Numbered from the stretch's first letter, positions 8,190 to 18,742 are shown. The stretch: DNA of 34,773 nt from an uncultured Verrucomicrobiales bacterium (GCA_937891465.1 CALAHF010000222.1:1-34773), one strand, 5' to 3'. Notes: generated by a model from the sequence alone, not told the origin. Numbers and translations: made by a program.

Positions 8190-9971
8190 ATGTCGCATCC
8201 AAAATTGAACGAGTGGGTCGAAGAAATTCGAGAACTTTGCCAACCAGAAAATGTAGAATGGTCGGATGGATCGGAAGAAGAATGGGAACGCCTTACCCAA
8301 CTGATGGTTGATGGCGGAACGTTTACGCGATTGAATCCTGACAAGCGGCCGAATTCGTTTTTGGCGCTGTCGGACCCAAAGGATGTGGCCCGGGTTGAGG
8401 ATCGGACGTTTATCTGCTCGAAGCGGAAAGATGATGCCGGGCCTTCGAATAACTGGATGGCTCCTGCGGAAATGCACATGAAGATGAATGAGATGTTTGC
8501 GGGCTGCATGAAGGGCCGGACGATGTATGTCGTGCCGTTTTGCATGGGGCCGCTCGATTCGGACATGTCGATTATCGGTGTGGAGATAACGGACTCGCCG
8601 TACGTTGTCGTGAATATGAAAATCATGACACGGATGGGCACGGCAGTGCTCGATGCGCTCGGCGATAATGGTGAATTTGTGCCTTGTGTCCACACCGTCG
8701 GAATGCCGCTGGAAGAAGGTCAAGTTGATGTCCCATGGCCATGCAATGAGGAAAAATACATCGTTCATTTCCCCGATGAAAGTGAGATCTGGAGCTACGG
8801 CTCTGGATATGGTGGCAACGCTCTTTTGGGCAAGAAATGCCTCGCCCTACGGATCGCAAGCGTAAAAGCGCGCGACGAAGGCTGGATGGCTGAGCACATG
8901 CTGATCTCCGGTGTGGAAAATCCTGAAGGCGAAAAACGATACGTCGCCGGAGCTTTCCCAAGTGCCTGCGGAAAGACGAATTTTGCGATGTTGATCCCGC
9001 CTGAAAATTATGTAAAAGAAGGCTGGAAAGTAACCACCGTCGGCGATGATATTGCCTGGCTGCGCCCTGGTTCGACCGGTAAATTGCACGCGATCAACCC
9101 CGAGGCAGGGTATTTCGGCGTGGCTCCGGGAACGTCCTGGAAATCAAACCCAAACGCGATGGAATCGATGCGGGCCAATGCGATTTACACTAATGTCGCG
9201 CTTACCGAAGATGGCGATGTGTGGTGGGAGGAACTTACGGAGGAACCACCCGCAAACCTCACCGATTGGAAGGGAAAACCGTGGACACCGAATTCAGAAA
9301 CGCCTGCGGCCCACCCGAATTCACGGTTCACCGCTCCTGCTTCACAATGCCCCGCGATCGATCCTGAATGGGAAAATCCTGAGGGTGTTCCGATTGATGC
9401 AATTATTTTTGGCGGCCGTCGCGCAACGACCATGCCGCTGGTATTCCAGGCATTTAACTGGGTTCACGGCGTGTTTCTCGGGGCAAACCTCGGTTCAGAA
9501 ATGACAGCTGCAGCCGAAGGAGCCGTTGGAAAAATTCGTCATGACCCGTTCGCGATGTTGCCTTTCTGCGGATATAACATGGGTGACTACTTCTCACATT
9601 GGCTCTCGATGCGGAAGGAAATCAAAGAGCTTCCGCGGATTTTTCATGTGAACTGGTTTCGCAAAGATGCTGACGGGAAATTCATGTGGCCCGGATTTTC
9701 GGAAAACATGCGGGTATTGCACTGGATTTTTGATCGCGTGAGCGGACGAGGAAAAGGTCACGAATCGCAGCTTGGCTGGGTGCCTCACTACCGTGAGTTG
9801 AATTTTGAGGGGCTTGATTTTTCATTCGAAAAGTGGAAGAAACTCATGAACGTGAATGAAGACGAATTCCGTCAGGAATTGCTGTCCGAGGCGGAGCTTT
9901 ATCTCCAGTTGTATGACCACCTTCCCAAGGAGCTTATTTTCCAGCGGGAGCTATTGGCTGGACGGATTTGA
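8190..9971 (+). CDS. pckG: phosphoenolpyruvate carboxykinase (GTP)
   Basis: A 593-aa GTP-dependent PEPCK, which converts oxaloacetate and GTP to PEP, CO2 and GDP in gluconeogenesis. The nucleotide-binding P-loop and hyper-reactive cysteine are in [13 protein letters not shown] (Cys about 260). [22 protein letters not shown] and the Mn-binding/PEP-binding N-terminal half ([22 protein letters not shown]) are intact, and the length matches the family. Element 2 lies immediately upstream and icd follows 88 bp downstream. Confidence 0.97.
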   Translation: MSHPKLNEWVEEIRELCQPENVEWSDGSEEEWERLTQLMVDGGTFTRLNPDKRPNSFLALSDPKDVARVEDRTFICSKRKDDAGPSNNWMAPAEMHMKMNEMFAGCMKGRTMYVVPFCMGPLDSDMSIIGVEITDSPYVVVNMKIMTRMGTAVLDALGDNGEFVPCVHTVGMPLEEGQVDVPWPCNEEKYIVHFPDESEIWSYGSGYGGNALLGKKCLALRIASVKARDEGWMAEHMLISGVENPEGEKRYVAGAFPSACGKTNFAMLIPPENYVKEGWKVTTVGDDIAWLRPGSTGKLHAINPEAGYFGVAPGTSWKSNPNAMESMRANAIYTNVALTEDGDVWWEELTEEPPANLTDWKGKPWTPNSETPAAHPNSRFTAPASQCPAIDPEWENPEGVPIDAIIFGGRRATTMPLVFQAFNWVHGVFLGANLGSEMTAAAEGAVGKIRHDPFAMLPFCGYNMGDYFSHWLSMRKEIKELPRIFHVNWFRKDADGKFMWPGFSENMRVLHWIFDRVSGRGKGHESQLGWVPHYRELNFEGLDFSFEKWKKLMNVNEDEFRQELLSEAELYLQLYDHLPKELIFQRELLAGRI

Positions 9972-9996
9972 GGCGGCCCAAATTAGGATTCGACGT

Positions 9997-10006
9997 TGAC
10001 CGGTCA
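9997..10006. promoter_or_regulatory. 10-bp perfect palindrome upstream of icd
   Basis: TGACCGGTCA is a perfect palindrome in the pckG-icd gap, 53 bp before the icd start, overlapping a TTGACC that could serve as a -35 element. No convincing -10 box follows at the right spacing. It is a weak candidate operator. Confidence 0.25.
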
Positions 10007-10059
10007 GGCATAACAGCCTACCGATTGCGCAAAATTTAACGTATTAACTACAGCAAAAC

Positions 10060-12285
10060 ATGTCTTCAAATCCAACCATCATATACACGAAAACCGATGA
10101 AGCGCCTATGTTGGCGACCTACTCGTTCCTGCCGATTGTTCAGGCATTTTCGAAGTCTTCAGGAGTAAATGTTGAGACGCGTGACATTTCGTTGGCCGCA
10201 CGGATCTTGTCAAACTTTGCGGATTTGTTGCCTGAAGGTCAGCAGGTCGCAGATGCCTTGTCTGAACTTGGTGATTTGGCAAAAACGCCAGAAGCGAACA
10301 TCATCAAACTCCCGAATATTTCGGCTTCGGTTCCTCAGCTGAAGGACGCGATTGCTGAGCTTCAAGGCCATGGATTTGCACTTCCTGATTATCCGGAAAA
10401 TCCTCAGACGGACGCAGAAAAAGACGCGCAGGCTCGTTATGATCGCGTCAAAGGTTCCGCAGTGAACCCGGTTTTGCGCGAGGGAAATTCCGATCGTCGC
10501 GCTCCGAAAGCGGTGAAGGAATACGCCAGAGCAAATCCTCATCGCATGGGTGCTTGGTCGGCCGATTCGAAAACGGATGTCGCCACAATGAGCGCTGATG
10601 ACTTTTGTTCGAACGAGAAGTCTGTCACAATCGATCAGGCAACCGTCGCGAAAATCGAGCAAGTTGCTGAAGATGGCACCGTTACCGTTTTAAAAGACTC
10701 GCTTCCGCTTTTGGCTGATGAAATCATCGACGGTACGGTCATGCGAAAAGCCGCGCTGGTGAAATTTCTCAAAGATCAAGTCGCCCGGGCGAAGGATGAA
10801 GGCATCCTCTTCTCGCTGCACATGAAAGCGACGATGATGAAAGTCAGCGACCCGATTATTTTTGGCCATGGCGTGAACGCTTACTTTTCGGATCTCATCG
10901 TAAAACACGCGGATGTGATCGAAGAACTCGGCGTCGATTTCAAAAACGGATTTGGCGATCTCATTTCGAAAATCGGTGCGCTTCCGGCTGACAAAAAAGC
11001 CGAGATCGAAGCCGACATTCAGTCTGCTTACGACAATGGCCCTGATTTGGCGATGGTGAATTCCGACAACGGAATCAGCAACTTGCACGTGCCTAGTGAT
11101 GTCATTATTGATGCTTCCATGCCTGCGATGATCCGAACATCCGGCCAAATGTGGGACAAAGACGGCAAGCAAAAAGACACCCTCGCGGTGATCCCTGACA
11201 GCTGCTACGCCGCGATTTATAGGGCAACGATCGATTTCTGCAAAAAGAACGGCGCGTTTGATCCAACCACCATGGGCACCGTGCCGAACGTTGGTTTGAT
11301 GGCGCAAAAGGCGGAAGAATACGGGTCGCACGACAAAACTTTTGAGATCGCCGCCGCTGGAAAAATCCGCGTTGTTGATGGGGAAGGAAAGACGCTAATC
11401 GAGCACGATGTGGCTGAAGGCGACATCTGGCGTGCGTGTCAGGCGAAGGACGCACCGATTCAAGATTGGGTGAAACTGGCTGTGAGCCGTGCTCGTGCGA
11501 CGGGAAATCCGGCTGTTTTCTGGCTCGACGAAGATCGTGCTCACGATGCGGAGATCATTAAAAAAGTCGGCGTTTACCTTGGGGATCACGATACCGAAGG
11601 CCTCGAATTTCACATCCTTTCTCCGGAAGAAGCGACTCACTTCACATTGGAGCGAATCAAAAAAGGCGAAGACACCATTTCTGTGACCGGAAACGTCTTG
11701 CGCGATTACCTCACCGATTTGTTTCCAATTCTGGAAGTGGGAACGAGTGCGAAAATGCTCTCAATTGTTCCCTTGATGAACGGCGGAGGCCTTTTTGAAA
11801 CAGGTGCTGGCGGATCTGCGCCAAAGCACGTTCAGCAGTTCACTGCCGAAAATCACCTGCGTTGGGATTCGCTCGGTGAGTTCCTCGCCTTGGCCGTTTC
11901 TTTCGAGCATTTGTCCGAAAAATACGACAAGCCAAAAGTGAAAATCCTCGGCGAGACGCTCGACGATGCGACCACCAAGTATTTGCTGAACGACAAATCG
12001 CCGTCGCGAAAAGTTGGCGAAGCGGATAACCGGACCACCCACTTCCACATCGCGATGTATTGGGCTGAGGCGCTTGCCGCTCAGGATTCCGATTCTGATT
12101 TGAAAGCCGAGTTTGCCCCAATCGCAGAGTCGCTTGCCGCGAAAGAAGATGAAATCGTCGCTGCGCTCAATGAAATTCAAGGCAACGCCGTTGATATCGG
12201 TGGTTACTTCCAGCCAAACGATGACAAAGCGAATGCTGCGATGCGTCCGATTGCAGCGTTGAATGCGATCATCGACGCCGTTTAA
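10060..12285 (+). CDS. icd: monomeric NADP-dependent isocitrate dehydrogenase
   Basis: A 741-aa monomeric-type isocitrate dehydrogenase, which oxidatively decarboxylates isocitrate to 2-oxoglutarate in the TCA cycle. The length and opening ([20 protein letters not shown]) are those of the monomeric class, unrelated in length to the 400-aa dimeric enzyme. Ser133, Asn136, Arg140 and Arg146 ([16 protein letters not shown]) match substrate-binding positions known from the Azotobacter enzyme. The block [20 protein letters not shown] is also typical. A 10-bp palindrome (9997-10006) lies upstream. Palindromic element 3 starts 6 bp after the stop. Confidence 0.97.
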   Translation: MSSNPTIIYTKTDEAPMLATYSFLPIVQAFSKSSGVNVETRDISLAARILSNFADLLPEGQQVADALSELGDLAKTPEANIIKLPNISASVPQLKDAIAELQGHGFALPDYPENPQTDAEKDAQARYDRVKGSAVNPVLREGNSDRRAPKAVKEYARANPHRMGAWSADSKTDVATMSADDFCSNEKSVTIDQATVAKIEQVAEDGTVTVLKDSLPLLADEIIDGTVMRKAALVKFLKDQVARAKDEGILFSLHMKATMMKVSDPIIFGHGVNAYFSDLIVKHADVIEELGVDFKNGFGDLISKIGALPADKKAEIEADIQSAYDNGPDLAMVNSDNGISNLHVPSDVIIDASMPAMIRTSGQMWDKDGKQKDTLAVIPDSCYAAIYRATIDFCKKNGAFDPTTMGTVPNVGLMAQKAEEYGSHDKTFEIAAAGKIRVVDGEGKTLIEHDVAEGDIWRACQAKDAPIQDWVKLAVSRARATGNPAVFWLDEDRAHDAEIIKKVGVYLGDHDTEGLEFHILSPEEATHFTLERIKKGEDTISVTGNVLRDYLTDLFPILEVGTSAKMLSIVPLMNGGGLFETGAGGSAPKHVQQFTAENHLRWDSLGEFLALAVSFEHLSEKYDKPKVKILGETLDDATTKYLLNDKSPSRKVGEADNRTTHFHIAMYWAEALAAQDSDSDLKAEFAPIAESLAAKEDEIVAALNEIQGNAVDIGGYFQPNDDKANAAMRPIAALNAIIDAV

Positions 12286-12291
12286 TTTTTA

Positions 12292-12409
12292 CGAATCAAC
12301 AGGGCAACAAGCTGGCTTGCCAGTGGTCTGAGGATTCTCGCGAAGCGGAACCGAAAGACAGCCCTACGAATTAATAGGGTAGGTTCGACGAACAGACCCT
12401 GTTGATTTG
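12292..12409. repeat. dispersed palindromic element, locus 3 (half unit + structured insert + full unit)
   Basis: The left arm of a 43-bp unit (CGAATCAACAGGGC, 12292-12305) is followed by a structured segment (12301-12365) instead of the rest of the unit, then a complete unit at 12367-12409 (left arm CGAATTAATAGGGT, centre GTTC-GAC-GAAC, right arm ACCCTGTTGATTTG). It fills most of the icd to MFS gap and ends 105 bp before the MFS start. Confidence 0.85.
12301..12365. ncRNA. candidate three-stem structured element, copy A
   Basis: The closing stem AGGGC (12301-12305) / GCCCT (12361-12365) encloses hairpin P2 (CTGG-CTTG-CCAG) and hairpin P3 (TTC, bulged T, CGC-GAA-GCG, GAA). It aligns over 57 nt without gaps to the copy at 26334-26400, with compensatory changes in P1 and P3. 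Whether it acts as RNA or as DNA is not known, nor is its strand. Confidence 0.5.
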
Positions 12410-12514
12410 TTGTGGGTAATCGATATCCCGATTCATGACGAAATGTGGGATTGCGCTTTGAGAGGAAAGTGGTCAAGATTCGGGCTTCAACTTTTTTCCT
12501 GATTTTATCCTGTT

Positions 12515-13876
12515 ATGAATTCGACCGTTGTCCGCCTTTCTTTGATGATGTTTATCCAGTTTTTTGTCTGGGGAACTTGGTTTTCGACTATTAACCAAGC
12601 GCTGGCATCGAATCAGTTGGGTGATTTTATTGGAGGGACCTATGGAACGGTTCCGTTGGGGGCCATTTTTGCTCCGTTGTTTCTCGGTATCATTGCGGAT
12701 CGATTTTTTCCATCCCAACGAGTAATGGGGGTTCTTTTTCTGATCGGCGGCGTGCTGATGTATTTCGCTGGGAATGCAGCGGAAGCGGGCAATGGGCCGC
12801 TCATGGTGAATCTTTTCCTCGGCCACATGCTGTGCTACATGCCGACATTGGGACTTGGAAACACGATTGCTTTCACTCATTTGAATCGAATCGATTTTCC
12901 AAAAATTCGGGTCTGGGGAACGATCGGTTGGATTGCCGCAGGCCTTGCCGTTGGGTTTCTCGGTTGGAGTTCGAATTTGGATATCATGAAACTCGCCGCG
13001 GGGAGCTCGATTGTTCTCGGCGTTTTTGCTTTTTTTCTGCCTCACACGCCTGCACCTGCTAAAGGCCAGAGAATCGATCTTCGAGCGTTGTTGATGCTTG
13101 ATGCCTGGAAGCTGCTCAAAAAGCCTTCGTTCTTTGTGTTCATCGTTTGCTCCGGTTTAGTCTGCATTCCATTGGCCTATTACTTCGGCGCAACAGGCAA
13201 TTATCTGACGAATGCCGGATATGAGGAAGCGGCTTCGACAATGACGATTGGCCAGATGTCAGAGATCTTTTTTATGCTTCTGATTCCGTTTTTCTTCCGT
13301 CGACTTGGTGTGAAATGGATGATCTTGGTCGGGATGTTGGCGTGGGTTGCCCGTTATCTCTTGTTTGCTTATGGCGCTCCGGATCAAGTGGTTTGGATGC
13401 TGTTTCTCGGCATCGCACTTCACGGAATCTGCTACGATTTCTTTTTCGTCACTGGCTTCATGTATACCGATACAGTGGCTCCTAAGGAGGTGCGGAGTCA
13501 GGCGCAAAACATGCTCGTTTTCATTACTCAAGGCATCGGGATGTATATCGGATATGGCATCGTTTTCGGTCTTTCGATTTTCGGTTTGAAGATTTACGAC
13601 GGCAAGTTTGGTGACGTTGCTGGATACGGACCGTTGAATGATGCGATGGGGGCTGCTCGTGGCACAGGCGAAGAGCTGACGTATTTCCAGAAGATGGCGA
13701 AGATGTTCACCGTCGACATGCCTGAAAAAGTGGACGGAAATCTTGTCACTACCGCAATGGAGCAGTGGAAAACGTTCTGGTTTGTTCCAGCGATCATGGC
13801 GGGTGTCATCGCGGTTATTTTCTTCCTCACGTTCTGGGATAAAACGAAAGTGGGTAACGAAGACGACGACGCGTAA
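12515..13876 (+). CDS. MFS transporter, nucleoside:H+ symporter-like
   Basis: A 453-aa integral membrane protein with about 12 hydrophobic segments and an N-terminus (LSLMMFIQFFVWGTWFSTI) typical of the nucleoside:H+ symporter (NupG/XapB-like) branch of the major facilitator superfamily, which is common in PVC genomes. A short basic motif (ADRFFPSQRVMG) follows TM2, as expected for MFS motif A. The substrate could be a nucleoside or a sugar. An oxidoreductase gene begins 18 nt downstream, suggesting coupled uptake and oxidation. The C-terminus is acidic and cytoplasmic. Confidence 0.85.
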   Translation: MNSTVVRLSLMMFIQFFVWGTWFSTINQALASNQLGDFIGGTYGTVPLGAIFAPLFLGIIADRFFPSQRVMGVLFLIGGVLMYFAGNAAEAGNGPLMVNLFLGHMLCYMPTLGLGNTIAFTHLNRIDFPKIRVWGTIGWIAAGLAVGFLGWSSNLDIMKLAAGSSIVLGVFAFFLPHTPAPAKGQRIDLRALLMLDAWKLLKKPSFFVFIVCSGLVCIPLAYYFGATGNYLTNAGYEEAASTMTIGQMSEIFFMLLIPFFFRRLGVKWMILVGMLAWVARYLLFAYGAPDQVVWMLFLGIALHGICYDFFFVTGFMYTDTVAPKEVRSQAQNMLVFITQGIGMYIGYGIVFGLSIFGLKIYDGKFGDVAGYGPLNDAMGAARGTGEELTYFQKMAKMFTVDMPEKVDGNLVTTAMEQWKTFWFVPAIMAGVIAVIFFLTFWDKTKVGNEDDDA

Positions 13877-13894
13877 ATCGATTTTTAATTCGAC

Positions 13895-14971
13895 ATGGCG
13901 ACGTTAAAAATTGCAGGGGTCAATTTTGATCACTTCCACATGGGCGATCTGTTGCGGATGGTTCACGAGCATCCGAACGCGGAAATCGTTGGGATTTCCG
14001 ACGAGCAGCCGGAACGAATGTTGGAGGCTCAGTCAAATTTTGGGCTGACGGATGATCAGGTTTTTACGGATTACTCTGAGTGTCTCGAAACGACGAAACC
14101 CGATGTAGTGATCCTATGTCCGGCGGCGGCTAGACACGCTGAATGGACTGAAAAAGTCGCGCCGTTTGGCGTTCACATTTTGATGGAAAAGCCTTTCGCA
14201 GCGACACTGGCTGAAGCAGATCGGATGATCGCTGCAATGGCGAAAAGTGGAAAGGAATTGGCGATCAATTGGCCGCTGCGCTGGGTGGCTTCGCATGTGA
14301 AAACGCAGGAACTGATTAGCGGGGGCGCGATCGGTGACGTGCAGGAAGTTCACTTTTATGACGGAAATCGTGGGCCGCTTTGGCATGGCGCGGACAAGAT
14401 TGAGCATGAGCCGACGGATGCGGAAAAAGATGCGAGTTGGTTTTATAAAAAGGCTGAGGGAGGCGGTAGTTTGCAGGACTATCTGGGATACGGCACCACT
14501 TTGGGAACCTGGTTTCACGACGGAAAAAAACCGAGCGAGGTGATGGCGATGTGGAATTTGAATTCCAAAAATGATGGGCTCGAAGTGGATGAGCACAGCG
14601 TGACCGTGGCGCGATATCCCGGTGTGGGATTGTCGAAATTTGAAACCCGCTGGGGAACGTTTTCGGACCCATGGGTGACCCAACCGCAGCCGGTTTGCGG
14701 GTTTGTGATCAAAGGAACGGAGGGCACGATTGCGAGTCCCGATTATGCCTCGACCGTCAGGTTGCAGAATGTGGATCATCCGGAGGGCATCGAAATTGAG
14801 GTGCTGCCGCTCGAAGCTCCTTTCGCGAATCCCGTTCAATATTTTTTGGATTGTCTCGAAAGCGGCGCGCCGATTGAAGGCCCGCTAAGCATTGAAATGT
14901 CTCGAATTGGGCAGGAGATTGTTGATGCTGCGTTTCAAAGTGCGGAAGAGGACAGGGCGGTTCGGCTTTGA
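13895..14971 (+). CDS. Gfo/Idh/MocA family oxidoreductase
   Basis: A 358-aa NAD(P)-dependent oxidoreductase of the sugar / inositol dehydrogenase type. The N-terminal Rossmann domain carries IVGISDEQPERMLEAQ and the catalytic-lysine motif MEKPFAATLAEAD (about residues 95-107). The C-terminal alpha/beta domain starts near SGGAIGDVQEVHFYDG, and a WFYKKAEGGGSLQDYLGYG block replaces the usual GGG.LxDxGxH segment. It lies 18 nt after the MFS gene and is probably co-transcribed. It lacks a signal peptide, so it acts in the cytoplasm on imported substrate; the exact sugar is unknown. Confidence 0.88.
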   Translation: MATLKIAGVNFDHFHMGDLLRMVHEHPNAEIVGISDEQPERMLEAQSNFGLTDDQVFTDYSECLETTKPDVVILCPAAARHAEWTEKVAPFGVHILMEKPFAATLAEADRMIAAMAKSGKELAINWPLRWVASHVKTQELISGGAIGDVQEVHFYDGNRGPLWHGADKIEHEPTDAEKDASWFYKKAEGGGSLQDYLGYGTTLGTWFHDGKKPSEVMAMWNLNSKNDGLEVDEHSVTVARYPGVGLSKFETRWGTFSDPWVTQPQPVCGFVIKGTEGTIASPDYASTVRLQNVDHPEGIEIEVLPLEAPFANPVQYFLDCLESGAPIEGPLSIEMSRIGQEIVDAAFQSAEEDRAVRL

Positions 14972-14979
14972 CTTCCCCA

Positions 14980-15004
14980 ATTCCCGATTAGAATAGTCGG
15001 GAAT
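14980..15004. promoter_or_regulatory. inverted repeat at the start of the Rrf2-type gene
   Basis: ATTCCCGA (14980-14987) and TCGGGAAT (14997-15004) are perfect 8-bp inverted arms with a 9-bp centre, ending 4 bp before the GTG start. The CC-N13-GG spacing within it is the same as in IscR type 2 sites, though other positions differ. It is a plausible autoregulatory operator, or a hairpin masking the start. Confidence 0.45.
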
Positions 15005-15008
15005 ACTC

Positions 15009-15437
15009 GTGAAAATTTCTAAAAAAGCCGAATACGCGTTGCGAGCGATGGTAATCCTCGCTGATTCGCCACCGAACAAGCCCCACCAAATTCAGGATTT
15101 GGCGCAAAAAGGCTCGGTTCCGGTGAAATTTCTTGAGCAAATTTTGCTGATGCTGAAACGTTCCGGGCTTCTCAAAAGCAAGCGGGGTATTGGCGGTGGC
15201 TATCAGCTCAACCGCGAAGCGCGGACAATTTCGGTCGCGGAGGTGATCCAGGCAATCGATGGAACTTTGTGTTCGCTGGCTCCGAATGCGGCGGATTTAC
15301 CGGATTTTCGAGGGGCTAATGGGCTTCACGAAACATTGCAAAAAATCGACAGCACGGTGAATGAGCAACTTTGGGCCCAGTCGTTGGAGGACATTTTGGA
15401 GTCCGAGTCCGCCGCGGGTGCCGGTTTTATGATTTGA
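15009..15437 (+). CDS. Rrf2 family transcriptional regulator
   Basis: A 142-aa Rrf2-type winged-helix regulator starting at GTG 15009 (MKISKKAEYALRAMVILAD, the family opening). The wing and recognition region are VPVKFLEQILLMLKRSGLLKSKRGIGGGYQLNR. Only one cysteine is present (Cys about 88, in LCSLAPNA), whereas Fe-S-binding members such as IscR use three, so a cluster like theirs is unlikely. The family regulates Fe-S, cysteine or redox genes. No sulfur-metabolism gene is adjacent, so the target is unknown. It converges with the helicase gene, with only 5 bp between the stops. Confidence 0.9.
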   Translation: MKISKKAEYALRAMVILADSPPNKPHQIQDLAQKGSVPVKFLEQILLMLKRSGLLKSKRGIGGGYQLNREARTISVAEVIQAIDGTLCSLAPNAADLPDFRGANGLHETLQKIDSTVNEQLWAQSLEDILESESAAGAGFMI

Positions 15438-15442
15438 TCAAA

Positions 15443-18400
15443 TCACCCGACGGTGACAACCCGCTTCAATTTGGTGAACAGAAGCTGCGTCTCGATTTTC
15501 TCGGGCGGCAGATTAATCATTTTGGAAAGTACTTCACGATAGGTTTCGAGCTGTGGCCGATAGGTGTCGACTTTTGCGGCCAAGGCAGAGGCGCTTCCAT
15601 CGGAAATTTGATCGGTTTTGAAATCGAGAATGGTGGCTTTGTCGGATTCAATAACGACACGATCAAACGTTCCTGAGAGCCATTCTTCACCCAATAAAAT
15701 TTCAAATCGTCTTTCAAGCCAGCATGTTGCTTCGTCGGAAGGTTTGCTCAATGCCGTGCGGATTTCATCAACAGCGAGACAGGTTTCGACTTCTTTGAGC
15801 GCTTGTTTTTTCAGATGGTCGTCGTCAGCGGTAATGGCGGCAAATGTCGCAGTCAATTCGTCGGAACTGACAGCATCCAGCCATTCGATTTTTTCAAAAA
15901 AAGCGTGAACCAAAGTTCCGTAATTTCGCGCATCGCGACCTGATCGGCTGAACAATTGCGCTGCGGAAACTGTCCGCATTTCTGAACCACTCGGCGTGCG
16001 ACGGCGCGGACGTTTGCGATCGATATCCTTAATCTTAATCGATTGTTCGGTCTCCGAATCAGATCCGGTTGGAATTTCTTTTTGCCGATCCGTATACCAG
16101 TTCCAATTCGTGGTCGGGCCATCGTTTTCGTAAATCACATCGACCTCGAGGCCGCCGTGAAGCGTCTTCGATTCTGGTTCATCCGCCGACAAACAGCGGT
16201 CCAGTAAATAGATGAAATTCTTCGAAGTGGACTTTTTGTTGGGTGGCTCGGAAATCAAATAGTTCGCCTGACGAGCCCGAGTCAGAGCGACGTAAAATTT
16301 GCATAGGTTTTCATAGGCGGACCCGGCTTCACCCTCAGTCCGAAAGTCGCTGAGCACTTCATCAGCTTCAACAATCATCGTCGTGGGTAAGTCGTAAACC
16401 CATTCGACTTGCCGCTCCGCATTTCGTTTCACGCCGATGTTATTTCTAACCGAAGTCATTTTTGTGCCGCTCAAATCGGGAAGGATCACCGCATCAAAAG
16501 TGAGACCTTTCGATTTGTGAACCGTCATGATTTGCACCGCTCCTTTTGTATCGGTTTCGCGAATCGTAAATCGCTCGGCGTAGCTGATAAATTCATCGAT
16601 ATCACGGCTGCCGCTTTGATCGAAAATCCGCGCGGCGAGTGCCAGTTCCTCGGCACGATTTCGCGAGAACGTGCTCAGTTCGAGTCCTGATTTCTCCAGC
16701 TCATCGGCCCATGACCGCAGGCAGGCTTCAAAGCCTTGTTCGAAAATTTCGCGTAGAACACGATCCGCAACTTGGCCTCGGCCGAGTTCCTCGTTTTCAA
16801 AAACGTCAGCAAAAGGCGTCATGCCGAGGTGATGCCACGCGAAGGTATTTCCGGGATGACCGGCAAATTTCAGGAGGCTCAGCAACGCGAGTGTCAGGGG
16901 ATTATCCGTCGCGATGTGAATGTCCGCTTCGCTCATCACCGGAATATTCGATTCCGAATTTGCCCGAATGTAATCTACAAGCGCCTGACTCACCTTGTTG
17001 GTCTGAACTAAAATCGCGCACGAAATTCCGCGATTGATCGGATCAATCTCTTCGAGCAACGCTACCACCACGGCGAATTTGTCTTCCTGCTGAACCTTTT
17101 TTCCGTCGGTGTAAGGCTGCGGATTGATCCAACCGCAGTATCCGGGTAAATCGGAATTCGGAGGTGCCACAATATGCTCGCCCCATTTCCAGCGCTTCAT
17201 CGCCGCATCGGGAAACCCCATTTCATCAAAGTGTGAATTCTTCGTGAAAATTAAGTTGGCCGTGTCGATCACGTCATGCCCCGAGCGCCATGAAACATTG
17301 AGGTCACGCTTCAGAATATGCGCGCCCGGCTTGTCGCCACCGTATTTTTTGAAAATGTCCTCGAACAGCTTGGTGTCGCCGCCGCGCCACGAGTAAATAG
17401 CCTGTTTCACATCACCTACCTGAAACAAACTGCGCTCGCCTTCGGGATCCTGAACCGCTTCATCGACGAGGTTCTCGATGACATTCCACTGCATCACGTT
17501 GGTGTCCTGAAATTCATCGAGCAGCCAGTGATCGTATTGCGAATCAAGCCGGTAATCGATTCGCATCCGCGTGTCGTCGCCGGGAATTTGCGACAAAATT
17601 GGCGCGGGATGATCGTTTCCAAATTCATGGCCAGCGAGAATTAGCTCCATGTCCTGAAACGTCAGTTGGCCTCTCCGCCGTACGAGTTGGGCGTAGGCCG
17701 CTTCATAGCGCGAAAGGATTTCCCACATTCCGTGAGTCCGTTTCAGCTTGGTTTCCAGTTCAGCGCCGATCAGCTTTCGGGTGATGTCAGTCAAAGTTCG
17801 GCAGACTTCGCCTTTCAATTCGTATTTTTTCCCGCCAATTGGAAAGGCTGCGTCACCGCGTAGAATGCCGGGCCAGAATTTCAGCAGCGCCTTTAAAAAA
17901 TAATCGACCCTTGCTGGGAGGGGTGAACCCGCATTGTGAGCGGGAGCTTGCTCACGAAACTCATTCCAAAAATCCCACTGCTTTTCGGTGATCGCGTCGT
18001 CTTTTTCCAGCTGAGCAAAAAGTCGCGAAAAAAGCGCGTCCAGATTGTCCGTCACGCCAAACCAATCGGAGCCTTCCGGCCAGACGGCATCGACATTTCC
18101 CCACTTTTCGACTGAGGCGGCCTGCAAATAAACTTCGTGCTGATCTTCGACAAACTGATCGAGAACGCGGCGAATTTTTGATTCTTCTTTACCAAACGTT
18201 GCTTGTCGAAACGCTTCCAGAAATTCCTCTTGCGCGTCATTCACGCCATACGGCTGACGTTTGAAGACGTGCTGATAAACCTGCTGTCGGGCAATCGCCG
18301 CTAGGTGATCGTCAATGACTTCGAAATCTCCGGCGAGGCCAAATTCCGCAGGAAACGTTCGCAATATATTCGAGAAAAAACTGTCCAGTGTATTTAGGAA

Positions 18401-18742
18401 AAGTCGCGGCATCCGATCGATGAAAACGCGGAGCAATTCGCGATATTTCCCCTGGTCGAGCTTCGAAAGCACGGGATAAAGCGGGTCATCTTTCGCCGGA
18501 ATCAATTTCGCAGCTTCTTTCGGATCATCCGCCGCTTTCGCGAGCTTCGTCAAAATGGAATCAAAAAATTCCCCTGCGGCTTTGCGCGTAAACGTTACCG
18601 CAACAATCCGTTCCGGCCGAACTTCCTTTCCGGAAAGCAAATCTGCGCCCATCAGAGCGATGTAGCGATTGGTGAGCTGAAACGTTTTTCCCGACCCCGC
18701 TGAGGCCAAAATCATTTCGTTGGGAATTGGTGCGTTGCTCAC
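15443..18742 (-). CDS. AddA/RecB-like UvrD-family helicase with C-terminal nuclease
   Basis: A 1099-aa superfamily 1A helicase-nuclease. Motifs in order: Walker A ASAGSGKT (13-20), VAVTFTRKAA (48-57), DEFQDT (409-414), VGDVKQAIYSWRG (442-454), MTVHKSKGLTFDAV (739-752) and FYVALTRAR (816-824). A PD-(D/E)XK nuclease of the AddA/RecB type ends the protein: His946 (GTLVHAFFE), Asp1027, Asp1040 and Lys1042 (ILDFKTD) and the QLETY motif (1064-1068) are all present, so it should be catalytically active. It is predicted to process double-strand break ends with a partner (AddB-like), but no partner gene is adjacent on either side. Palindromic element 4 begins 62 bp upstream of its start. Confidence 0.92.
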   Translation of the reverse strand: MSNAPIPNEMILASAGSGKTFQLTNRYIALMGADLLSGKEVRPERIVAVTFTRKAAGEFFDSILTKLAKAADDPKEAAKLIPAKDDPLYPVLSKLDQGKYRELLRVFIDRMPRLFLNTLDSFFSNILRTFPAEFGLAGDFEVIDDHLAAIARQQVYQHVFKRQPYGVNDAQEEFLEAFRQATFGKEESKIRRVLDQFVEDQHEVYLQAASVEKWGNVDAVWPEGSDWFGVTDNLDALFSRLFAQLEKDDAITEKQWDFWNEFREQAPAHNAGSPLPARVDYFLKALLKFWPGILRGDAAFPIGGKKYELKGEVCRTLTDITRKLIGAELETKLKRTHGMWEILSRYEAAYAQLVRRRGQLTFQDMELILAGHEFGNDHPAPILSQIPGDDTRMRIDYRLDSQYDHWLLDEFQDTNVMQWNVIENLVDEAVQDPEGERSLFQVGDVKQAIYSWRGGDTKLFEDIFKKYGGDKPGAHILKRDLNVSWRSGHDVIDTANLIFTKNSHFDEMGFPDAAMKRWKWGEHIVAPPNSDLPGYCGWINPQPYTDGKKVQQEDKFAVVVALLEEIDPINRGISCAILVQTNKVSQALVDYIRANSESNIPVMSEADIHIATDNPLTLALLSLLKFAGHPGNTFAWHHLGMTPFADVFENEELGRGQVADRVLREIFEQGFEACLRSWADELEKSGLELSTFSRNRAEELALAARIFDQSGSRDIDEFISYAERFTIRETDTKGAVQIMTVHKSKGLTFDAVILPDLSGTKMTSVRNNIGVKRNAERQVEWVYDLPTTMIVEADEVLSDFRTEGEAGSAYENLCKFYVALTRARQANYLISEPPNKKSTSKNFIYLLDRCLSADEPESKTLHGGLEVDVIYENDGPTTNWNWYTDRQKEIPTGSDSETEQSIKIKDIDRKRPRRRTPSGSEMRTVSAAQLFSRSGRDARNYGTLVHAFFEKIEWLDAVSSDELTATFAAITADDDHLKKQALKEVETCLAVDEIRTALSKPSDEATCWLERRFEILLGEEWLSGTFDRVVIESDKATILDFKTDQISDGSASALAAKVDTYRPQLETYREVLSKMINLPPEKIETQLLFTKLKRVVTVG

